From: Bacteroidia bacterium
GTDB lineage: Bacteria > Bacteroidota > Bacteroidia > Bacteroidales > CAJPTX01
Assembly (NCBI GenBank): GCA_905373475.1
Contig: CAJPTC010000001.1
Span: 62,001 to 126,000 of the forward strand
Reading direction: 5' to 3'
DNA: 64,000 bases
Position 1 is the first letter of the stretch; each line of letters starts with the position of its first letter. Positions 45,842 through 53,490 of this stretch are shown one piece after another. Made by a program: the position numbers and the translations under genes. The notes under the pieces were generated by a model. That model was not told the DNA's origin, did not search any database, and saw only the letters and a program-made list of their open reading frames with translations.

Positions 45842-46570
45842 ATGAAATATGCATTTATAACAGGCGCATCTCGCGGCATTGGACGCGCTGTTGCTGAACA
45901 AATGGTAGCTGCTGGCTATGGCGTAACGTTTACCTACGTGAGCAATGATGCAGCAGCGAGGGAGTTGGTTGCCGAATTGCAAGCGGCAGGCGGATGTGTA
46001 GATTTTCTCAAGTTCGATGTGTCTGATCCCGTGGCTACGGAAAAAGCGATAGACGACTGGGAAAAAATTCACCCTGACGATAACGTTGAGGTACTTGTGA
46101 ACAACGCGGGCGTCTGCAACGACCAGTTGATGATTTTTATGCAGAATGAGGCTTGGCACAAGGTATTGGATACCACGCTGAATGGTTTCTTCTACATCAC
46201 GCGTCGTTTCTTGAAGAGCATGATCAGCAAACGGAGCGGACGCATCATAAATATTGCCTCTTTGTCGGGGCTGAAAGGTCTCGCAGGGCAGGTGAACTAT
46301 TCTGCGGCTAAGGCGGCCTTGATTGGAGCTACAAAAGCCTTGGCTCAAGAGGTGGCAAAACGCAATATTACGGTAAATGCAGTAGCTCCTGGGTTTATCG
46401 AGAGTGATATGACGAAAGATCTGCCCGTTAAGGAATTAGAGAAGATGATTCCTATGGGGCGTTTCGGAACGGCAGAAGAGGTAGCCAAGTTGGTCGCTTT
46501 TTTGGCTAGTCCTGCCTCAAGCTACATTACGGGGCAGGTTATTTCAATCAACGGAGGGTTGTATTCCTAG
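45842..46570 (+). CDS. 3-oxoacyl-ACP reductase (FabG-type, polyene cluster)
   Basis: The 242-residue SDR has the NAD(P)-binding TGASRGIGRAVAEQM and the catalytic Ser and Tyr-x-x-x-Lys (NIASLSG, YSAAKAAL), and a typical VAPGFIESDM. It reduces the beta-keto group in each elongation round of the polyene. It is equivalent in role to ApeQ. Only one ketoreductase is seen in the cluster. Confidence 0.92.
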   Translation: MKYAFITGASRGIGRAVAEQMVAAGYGVTFTYVSNDAAARELVAELQAAGGCVDFLKFDVSDPVATEKAIDDWEKIHPDDNVEVLVNNAGVCNDQLMIFMQNEAWHKVLDTTLNGFFYITRRFLKSMISKRSGRIINIASLSGLKGLAGQVNYSAAKAALIGATKALAQEVAKRNITVNAVAPGFIESDMTKDLPVKELEKMIPMGRFGTAEEVAKLVAFLASPASSYITGQVISINGGLYS

Positions 46571-46620
46571 ATCCAACGGTAAGAGTCCTGCAAAAAGGAA
46601 AAAGTAGAGAGTAGAGGGCA

Positions 46621-47841
46621 ATGGGTAAGCGAGTAGTAATAACGGGGATTGGGATTTGGAGTTGCATTGGGACGAATACCGAGGCAGTGCTTGCGAGTTT
46701 GCGCGCAGGACGTAGCGGAATAGGTATAGACGAAGCTCGTAAGGAGATGGGCTTTCAGAGCCCCCTTACAGGGATTGTAGAACGGCCACAACTGAAGGGC
46801 TTGCTAGATCGTCGTATGCGAGTAGGTTTACCCGAGGAGGGTGAATATGCCTATATGGCTAGTCGTGAGGCTTTTGCTATGGCGGGCATTGCCGAGGAAT
46901 ACCTTACTGCCAGTGAGTGCGGTTGTATTTTCGGCAACGACTCTACGGCGGGTGCTACAATTGCAGCCGCGAAGCTCATGGACGAAAAGAAGGATACGAC
47001 CCTATTAGGTTCGGGGTGGATTTTCCAAGCCATGAACTCGACGGTGACTATGAACCTGAGCACCATCTTTCGTTTGCGAGGGGTCAACTTTACAGTGAGT
47101 GCAGCCTGTGCCAGTGGTAGCCATGCGATTGGGCTAGGCTACATGATGATAAAACAAGGACTGCAAGATTTGATACTCTGTGGGGGGGCACAAGAGGTAA
47201 ATCCCTATAGCATGGGGACTTTTGACGCACTTAGCGCCTTTTCTATGCGTGTTGACGAACCAACACAGGCGTCACGACCGTTTGATAAGGATCGTGACGG
47301 ACTTATCCCCAGCGGTGGGGCTGCTGCGCTTGTGCTTGAAGAGTACGAACATGCCGTGGCACGTGGTGCAAACATTCTCTGCGAGGTAACGGGGTACGGA
47401 TTTTCGGGAAATGGAGGTGGTATCTCACAACCGAGCGATGTGGGGTCTGAAATTGCGATGCAACGTGCGCTTAGGGATGCCGCGATAGAACCTGCTGCTG
47501 TGGATTATATCAACGCACATGCTACGTCTACACCGCAAGGAGATATGTTTGAGGCTATGGCTCTGGCACGTCTTTTTAAGGGGGAACACGCTTGGATATC
47601 TTCTACAAAGAGCATGACGGGACACGAGTGCTGGATGGCAGGCGCGAGTGAAATTGTGTATTCTATTCTAATGTTACAGAACAACTTCGTAGCTCCGAAT
47701 ATCAACTTTGAAAACCCTGATGAATATTCTGCGAAGCTGCACATTGCAGCCAAGCATGTAGATACAGAACTACGCACCATTCTCTCCAACTCCTTTGGAT
47801 TCGGCGGAACGAATAGTGCGCTTATCATCAAGAAAATTTAA
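46621..47841 (+). CDS. Beta-ketoacyl-ACP synthase (KAS I/II type, polyene cluster)
   Basis: The 406-residue condensing enzyme has the complete triad: Cys163 (SAACASGSHAIG), His300 (INAHATSTPQGD) and His335 (SMTGHECWMAG). It carries out malonyl-ACP condensation. It lacks the C-terminal extension of the other two ketosynthases in the cluster. It is 50 bases after the ketoreductase. Confidence 0.92.
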   Translation: MGKRVVITGIGIWSCIGTNTEAVLASLRAGRSGIGIDEARKEMGFQSPLTGIVERPQLKGLLDRRMRVGLPEEGEYAYMASREAFAMAGIAEEYLTASECGCIFGNDSTAGATIAAAKLMDEKKDTTLLGSGWIFQAMNSTVTMNLSTIFRLRGVNFTVSAACASGSHAIGLGYMMIKQGLQDLILCGGAQEVNPYSMGTFDALSAFSMRVDEPTQASRPFDKDRDGLIPSGGAAALVLEEYEHAVARGANILCEVTGYGFSGNGGGISQPSDVGSEIAMQRALRDAAIEPAAVDYINAHATSTPQGDMFEAMALARLFKGEHAWISSTKSMTGHECWMAGASEIVYSILMLQNNFVAPNINFENPDEYSAKLHIAAKHVDTELRTILSNSFGFGGTNSALIIKKI

Positions 47842-47906
47842 CCGTTGGAGACAACTAGGCATTCTCTGCCAAAGGCTCTCAACACAAACAGGATAAGGGG
47901 AGAAAA

Positions 47907-48464
47907 ATGAAACGAATTCTACTAGCTACAGTTTTACTTGCACTTGCCGTGACAGTGTACGGACAGAAAGTGATTGGGGGCAACCTCGAGGCTATTAAAG
48001 ATGTACAGCAAATTCAAGTTTCTTTTGACTATAAAGATGCACTCATCCAAGGGATGATTTATGAAGACTTTATGGCAAAGGAACAAAGAGAGTTCTCTAA
48101 TAGCGACTATTACGATTTTGACGAGGAGTGGCAAAAGAGTTTAGCAGCTGAACACATATCGCGCTTTGTGGCTGCCTACAACAAGGTGGCAGCAAAGAAG
48201 AACTTACCCATCTTGGTTTCGAAAGACGTACCTACAAAGTTGGTCGTAAAATTTGCAAGTTTGGAGAGAGATGGGGCTGCTGTTGCCGACTACCAGTTTA
48301 TGGACAGTGAAGGGAAAAAGGTTGCCGTTATCCGTTGGGCATCTCCCAAGGGAGGCATATTTGGTACATTCCTAAACCTACTTGGCGATGCAAGCGAAGA
48401 GAACGGCGAGAGTTTTGCGAAGTTCCTAAACAAGAATATCAATAAAGGTATCTTCTCATTTTAG
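47907..48464 (+). CDS. Secreted protein of unknown function in polyene cluster
   Basis: The 185-residue protein has a signal peptide (MKRILLATVLLALAVTVYGQ) and a mixed alpha/beta body with no recognised motif. The methyltransferase ATG follows its stop directly (TAGATG), so the genes are co-transcribed. Its location among the tailoring genes suggests an envelope role, but this is inference. Confidence 0.75.
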   Translation: MKRILLATVLLALAVTVYGQKVIGGNLEAIKDVQQIQVSFDYKDALIQGMIYEDFMAKEQREFSNSDYYDFDEEWQKSLAAEHISRFVAAYNKVAAKKNLPILVSKDVPTKLVVKFASLERDGAAVADYQFMDSEGKKVAVIRWASPKGGIFGTFLNLLGDASEENGESFAKFLNKNINKGIFSF

Positions 48465-49559
48465 ATGAAATTATCGCCAGCAGTAGCGAAACGCTATACT
48501 AAAGAACAGCTGAGTGCTGTTGAAGCACAGCGTTTGGCTGAGTATATTACATGGGGACCTGTCATCTTTGAAGTGGCACGTCTGCTCCGTAAGTTCAGAA
48601 TCCTAGAATATCTCAACGAGAGTAAGGATGGACTGACGGTAACAGAACTCGTAGAAAAGACAGCGTGTTCCGAGTACGCTATAAACGTCCTAGTAGAAGG
48701 AGGACTTTCGGCAGGAATCCTATTAGTAGAACCAGAAAGCGAACGTTACCGCCTCTCTAAAACTGGGTGGTTTTTGCTCACAGAGGAGAGTAAGGCTGTT
48801 AATCTGGATTTTGTGCACGACGTCAATTACAGAGGGCTTTATTACCTCGAGGAGGCGCTGACCGAAGGGCGGCCTGCGGGACTTGCAACCCTCGGAAACT
48901 GGAAAACAATCTACGAAGGATTATCACACCTCGCGCCGACAGTACAGCAGAGTTGGCTAGCATTTGACCACTACTATAGCGACAACTCCTTTGATAAAGC
49001 GCTTCCCATTGTCTTTGCAGGGCATCCGAAGCATTTACTCGATATCGGTGGAAATACTGGGAAATTCGCCCTTCGTTGCGTAGAATACGACTCAGAAGTA
49101 CACGTTACAATTGCCGACCTCCCCGGGCAACTCTCTATGATGAAGGAATTCGTTGCTGGTAAAGTGGGGGCAGAACGTATTGAGGGCTATGCTATCGATC
49201 AGCTGGATACGCAAGCAAAACTACCCAACAAGGCATGGGACGTGATCTGGATGAGTCAGTTCCTTGTTTGTTTCTCCGAGGATGAAATATACACAATCCT
49301 GTCGCGCGCTGCTGCCGTAATGTCGTCGCAAACGCGCCTGTTCATCATGGATTTGTTCTGGAATTTGCAACGAAGTGAAACGGCGGCGCTCTGTCTTACA
49401 ATGACGAGCGTCTATTTCACGGCATTGGCGAATGGGAATTCTAAGTTCTATCGGAGCGATGTTTTTGAGAAACAGATAGAACGTGCGGGGTTGAAGGTGT
49501 TAAAGCTCCACGATCAGTTCGGTTTGGGGCACAATATTTTAGAGGTTGTAAAAGCGTAA
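48465..49559 (+). CDS. SAM-dependent O-methyltransferase
   Basis: The 364-residue protein has an N-terminal winged-helix dimerisation region (TVTELVEKTACSEYAINVLVEGG) and a Rossmann SAM-binding domain with LLDIGGNTGKFAL at residues 191-203 and VTIADLPGQ after it. This is the class of plant/bacterial O-methyltransferases. It may methylate the phenolic hydroxyl or ring of the aryl-polyene head; the acceptor is inferred. Confidence 0.87.
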   Translation: MKLSPAVAKRYTKEQLSAVEAQRLAEYITWGPVIFEVARLLRKFRILEYLNESKDGLTVTELVEKTACSEYAINVLVEGGLSAGILLVEPESERYRLSKTGWFLLTEESKAVNLDFVHDVNYRGLYYLEEALTEGRPAGLATLGNWKTIYEGLSHLAPTVQQSWLAFDHYYSDNSFDKALPIVFAGHPKHLLDIGGNTGKFALRCVEYDSEVHVTIADLPGQLSMMKEFVAGKVGAERIEGYAIDQLDTQAKLPNKAWDVIWMSQFLVCFSEDEIYTILSRAAAVMSSQTRLFIMDLFWNLQRSETAALCLTMTSVYFTALANGNSKFYRSDVFEKQIERAGLKVLKLHDQFGLGHNILEVVKA

Positions 49560-49588
49560 ACGAGTGTATTAGAAAATAGCAAGATATT

Positions 49589-49843
49589 ATGACGCGCGCG
49601 GAAATTGATGCTAAGGTAAAAGAGTTCCTTATTGAGGATTTAGAAATCGACGAAGAGAAGATCCGTCCAGAAGGGAAGTTGAAGGATGATATCGGCATAG
49701 ATAGTCTAGATTTTGTAGACATCGTGGTAATCGTTGAAAACAAATTTGGGTTCAAAATAAAGCCCGAAGAGATGGCAGGTGTTACCACATTGAAAGAATT
49801 CTGCGACTACGTAGAACGTAAAGTTCGCGAACTCGGGAAGTAA
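49589..49843 (+). CDS. Acyl carrier protein 1 of polyene cluster
   Basis: The 84-residue ACP has the phosphopantetheine site GIDSLDFVDIV with Ser39. It would carry the growing polyene chain. A second ACP is at 55999-56256. Confidence 0.94.
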   Translation: MTRAEIDAKVKEFLIEDLEIDEEKIRPEGKLKDDIGIDSLDFVDIVVIVENKFGFKIKPEEMAGVTTLKEFCDYVERKVRELGK

Positions 49844-49923
49844 ATAACCCCATTGGGTGCACAGATGTGAGCTGTTAGAACAGCTCCAAGGTTGTGTACC
49901 CATGGTTTCTATCCTACGAAACG

Positions 49924-50799
49924 ATGCCAACACAGTGGCAAGGGCGTACTGATGGTACACCATGGATGCAACGAAATCTGATTGAATCGTTTCGTTACTT
50001 CCCGCTTTGGTGTTTTTACGCCTTAGTAGCCATTGTAGTACCTTTCTACCTGATTTTTGCAAAGGGTTACAAAGCGTCTTATCGATACTTTCATCTGTAT
50101 CATGGCTTTTCGCCCATCAAGTCTTTCTTTTACTGCTACTACCAGTATTTCCGCTTTGGGCAAATCATGGTAGATCGTTTTGCCTGCTATGCTGGTCTCT
50201 CATTTCGCTTCTCTACGGTCAATTTTGAAGAGTATACGAACCTTACACTACAACCAGATGCTTTTGTTATGTTAAGTGCACATGTCGGGAGTTACGAACT
50301 TGGCGGGTACTTTTTTGTGGCAGAGAAAAAAGCATTCAATATGGTACTTTTTGGGGGCGAAACGGAGACGATCATGAAGAATCGCGAAGAACTATTTGAG
50401 CGTACCCATATTCGGATGATCCCAGTACGTGACGATCTCGTACATCTGTTCGAAATGAACGAGGCAATAGAAAAAGGCGAAATACTCAGTATGGCAGCCG
50501 ATCGGTGTAATGGCTCTGATCGTACCGTCAAGGCAGATTTCTTTGGTGCTAAAGCACGCTTTCCATTAGGTCCGTTTGCTACAGTACTACAGCGCAATCT
50601 TCCTACACTCGCCGTCTTTGTACTCAAAGTGGGCTATACCAAGTACCGCGTATATGTAGAGCGCCTTGCTCTGCCTGCAACAGAATTGTCGCGTGCAGAA
50701 CGCATAAACTCGCTAGCACAGTCGTATGCCGAGGCATTAGAAAAGGTTTTACACAAACGTCCCGAGCAGTGGTTTAATTTCTTCGACGTATGGCAATAG
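49924..50799 (+). CDS. LPLAT-family acyltransferase (LpxL/HtrB-like)
   Basis: From the ATG at 49924 the protein has 291 residues, with a membrane helix (FYALVAIVVPFYLIFAKG) and the HxxxxE catalytic motif (SAHVGSYELGGYF). The N-terminus QWQGRTDGTPWMQR is typical of Bacteroidota members, favouring this ATG over a GTG at 49894. It probably transfers an acyl chain, perhaps the polyene, to a lipid. It overlaps the next gene by 10 bases. Confidence 0.87.
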   Translation: MPTQWQGRTDGTPWMQRNLIESFRYFPLWCFYALVAIVVPFYLIFAKGYKASYRYFHLYHGFSPIKSFFYCYYQYFRFGQIMVDRFACYAGLSFRFSTVNFEEYTNLTLQPDAFVMLSAHVGSYELGGYFFVAEKKAFNMVLFGGETETIMKNREELFERTHIRMIPVRDDLVHLFEMNEAIEKGEILSMAADRCNGSDRTVKADFFGAKARFPLGPFATVLQRNLPTLAVFVLKVGYTKYRVYVERLALPATELSRAERINSLAQSYAEALEKVLHKRPEQWFNFFDVWQ

Positions 50800-51257
50800 A
50801 ACATCCGACAATAGATTTTAGCGCGATTGATATCAGAACCCTGTTACCACAGCAGCCCCCTTTTGTGATGGTGGGTAACATTCTCTCGTGCGATGCAACA
50901 ACAACCCGCTGTAGTTATACTGTGCCTCCCGACAATATTTTTTGCGAGGGAGGCGTATTTACAGCCCCTGGGCTTATAGAGCACGTTGCACAGACTGCGG
51001 CAGCTCGTTTAGGGTTTATCAACTTGTATGTAAACAAGGCGGATGCCGTACAGGTAGGCTACATCGGAGCAATAAAAGATTTTGAGATTGTTCGACTCCC
51101 CCAAGTAGGCGAGACTATCGAAACCGAGGTACAGGTAGAACAAGAAGTGATGGGGATGACACTCGTTTCGGCACGTGTTATGATTGGCAACGAACTTATT
51201 GCCACAACAAGCATGAAAATTGCGCTAGCTCCTGCTGGTACAGAACCTAAAGCCTAA
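50790..51257 (+). CDS. Hotdog-fold 3-hydroxyacyl-ACP dehydratase (ApeP-like)
   Basis: The 155-residue hotdog protein has LLPQQPPFVMVG near the start and GLIEHVAQTAAARLG, the acidic/His region of ApeP/FabZ-like dehydratases. It would dehydrate the 3-hydroxyacyl intermediate to form conjugated double bonds. A second dehydratase of different subtype lies at 58998-59378. Confidence 0.85.
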   Translation: MAIEHPTIDFSAIDIRTLLPQQPPFVMVGNILSCDATTTRCSYTVPPDNIFCEGGVFTAPGLIEHVAQTAAARLGFINLYVNKADAVQVGYIGAIKDFEIVRLPQVGETIETEVQVEQEVMGMTLVSARVMIGNELIATTSMKIALAPAGTEPKA

Positions 51258-51269
51258 AGTGTGAAAGAT

Positions 51270-51698
51270 ATGGAACTTAAAACATCTCACACCTTTGCAG
51301 TACGTTTTAGCGAGGTGGACTCGATGCGCGTGGTGTGGCATGGTTCTTACCCGCTTTACTTTGAAGATGCTCGCGAAGCATTTGGCAAAGCATTCGGACT
51401 TGAGTACATGCGCATTGCAGACAATGGTTTTTTTGCACCACTCGTGGAACTCAATATTAAGTACTTACGCCCACTGGTATACAGTAAACAATATCGGGTC
51501 GACATCGTGTTTCGTCCTACAGAAGCCGCAAAAATTGTTTTTGATTATGAGATTTACGACCCCGAAACAGGTTTGCTACATACCACCGCACATAGCGTAC
51601 AAGTATTCATGGACATGCAGTATCAGTTGCTATGGTACAAGCCTGATTTTTATGTCGAATGGGAGACTAGGCATGCTCAACGAAACGCTGTTCTCTAG
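51270..51698 (+). CDS. Thioesterase, 4HBT hotdog family (polyene cluster)
   Basis: The 142-residue 4HBT protein has the signature VRFSEVDSMRVVWHGSYPLY with the family acidic residue. It may release the chain or edit stalled acyl-ACP. A GTG at 51261, 3 bases after the upstream stop, would add three residues. Confidence 0.88.
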   Translation: MELKTSHTFAVRFSEVDSMRVVWHGSYPLYFEDAREAFGKAFGLEYMRIADNGFFAPLVELNIKYLRPLVYSKQYRVDIVFRPTEAAKIVFDYEIYDPETGLLHTTAHSVQVFMDMQYQLLWYKPDFYVEWETRHAQRNAVL

Positions 51699-51744
51699 AG
51701 TATCAGCCTGCTAATCTCCTAAGAATTTTGTTTTTACTCTGACC

Positions 51745-53478
51745 ATGATCCGCTGTATTGCCGATAATATTTCTACCCCACTGGGTTGGACTACTGCTGA
51801 GAATCTTGCGGCTGTACGTGCGGGGCAATCGGTTATACAGGTTCATACGCAACGCTGGGATGTACCCACACCCTTCTGCGCCTCCCTATTCCCCGAAGGA
51901 AGCATTGCACAACATTTTCAGTCCCTCGCAAACGACAATGGCAAGCATTACACGCGTTTTGAGCAACTGGCTATCTGCTCTATTGCAGAAGCACAGCAAC
52001 AATGTGACTTTCCTTTTGCATCGGCAGCAGTCGTTTTTGTATTCTCTACTACAAAAGGCAATATAGAGCAATTGAATGACCCAAATACGCTCGGTGCCTC
52101 AGTACATCTTGGCGTAGCAGCCCAAACAATTACCCACTACTTCAATAACCCCAACACCCCAATAGTGGTATCCAATGCGTGTATCTCAGGCGTACATGCA
52201 CAAATTGTAGCCAAACGTCTGCTCCAAACAGGGCTGTACCGCTATGCGGTAGTTTGTGGTTGCGATGTACAGTCGAAATTTATAATTTCAGGTTTTCAGT
52301 CATTTAAGGCTCTCTCCGATGCACCCTGCCACCCCTTTGATGCCGAGCGTTGTGGTCTAAATTTAGGCGAAGGCGCAGGGACAATGGTTTTAGAACGTGT
52401 AGAGGATGTGCAGCTCGAACAATGGCTTTTGGCAGCAGGAGCAGTCCGCAATGATGCCAACCATATATCAGCACCCTCACGGACGGGAGAAGGGAGCTAC
52501 AATGCACTAATGGCTGTACTACCAACACAAAAAGAAAAGATTGCCTGCATCAATGTGCATGGTACTGCCACTCTCTATAATGACGAGATGGAAGCTATTG
52601 CTTTGTCTCGTGCTGGGCTACAGACTATTCCCATGAATGGTTACAAAGGGTACTATGGGCACACTATGGGCGGTGCTGGGGTGATAGAAACTCTACTTAC
52701 ACTACATGCACTAGACACGGGGCTTATATTGGGCACACGAGGTTTTAACCAATTGGGAATAAGTACGCCAGTATCGGTTTCGCAGTCTCACCATTCCACG
52801 GACAAAAAGACCTTCATAAAACTAATGTCTGGTTTCGGAGGGTGTAATGGAGCACTCTGTTGGACGAAAGAAAGTAGCATTGCACGAGGAGAGCGCGTAG
52901 ATAAGAAACCAACCTACAGTACGACACACCGTGTACATATTACGCCATCGTGCGTCGAAGTAGACGGTAAAGAACTCGTAGTATTGAGCGATGATGAGAA
53001 TTGCCTCACAGCCATCTACAAAGAATATGTGAAAGACTATCCCCGTTACTACAAGATGGATGGACTTTCGCGCTTAGGTTTTCTAGCCACAGAACTGCTT
53101 TTACAAGCTGCACACGGCGAATGCGACGCAGCATGCTTGCACGATGCGTCTGTAGTTTTCGTGAGTCGTAGCGGTTCACTGGCAGATGATAAAAAGCATC
53201 AGAGCACAATAGCATCGGCAGAAAGCTATTTTCCGAGCCCTGCGGTATTTGTTTATACCTTGCCCAATATTGTAACAGGTGAGGTAGCTATTCGCCACAA
53301 GATATATGGCGAGACTACAGCATACATTCTGGAAGAAAAAAATGCAGAGCAGATTGAACAATTATTGTCGCTCTCGTTTTTTGATCCTACTACAAGTTGT
53401 GTAATTGGTGGCTGGTTAGAGTATACAGATGGCGCGAATTTTGAAGCCGATCTTGTTGTTCTGAAAAGAATGGCTTAG
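51745..53478 (+). CDS. Ketosynthase with C-terminal condensing-like domain
   Basis: The 577-residue protein has an N-terminal ketosynthase (about 1-380) with Cys146 (VVSNACISG), His272 (NVHGTATLYND) and His306 (GYYGHTMGGAG). The last ~190 residues form a separate domain (YKMDGLSRLGFLATELLLQAA; VYTLPNIVTGEVAIRHKIYGE) resembling the small thiolase-like proteins of flexirubin clusters. The fold call for the extension is from pattern memory. It may act as chain-length factor or second condensing subunit. It is followed 12 bases later by a restriction-modification gene. Confidence 0.85.
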   Translation: MIRCIADNISTPLGWTTAENLAAVRAGQSVIQVHTQRWDVPTPFCASLFPEGSIAQHFQSLANDNGKHYTRFEQLAICSIAEAQQQCDFPFASAAVVFVFSTTKGNIEQLNDPNTLGASVHLGVAAQTITHYFNNPNTPIVVSNACISGVHAQIVAKRLLQTGLYRYAVVCGCDVQSKFIISGFQSFKALSDAPCHPFDAERCGLNLGEGAGTMVLERVEDVQLEQWLLAAGAVRNDANHISAPSRTGEGSYNALMAVLPTQKEKIACINVHGTATLYNDEMEAIALSRAGLQTIPMNGYKGYYGHTMGGAGVIETLLTLHALDTGLILGTRGFNQLGISTPVSVSQSHHSTDKKTFIKLMSGFGGCNGALCWTKESSIARGERVDKKPTYSTTHRVHITPSCVEVDGKELVVLSDDENCLTAIYKEYVKDYPRYYKMDGLSRLGFLATELLLQAAHGECDAACLHDASVVFVSRSGSLADDKKHQSTIASAESYFPSPAVFVYTLPNIVTGEVAIRHKIYGETTAYILEEKNAEQIEQLLSLSFFDPTTSCVIGGWLEYTDGANFEADLVVLKRMA

Positions 53479-53490
53479 AAACTTACGAGT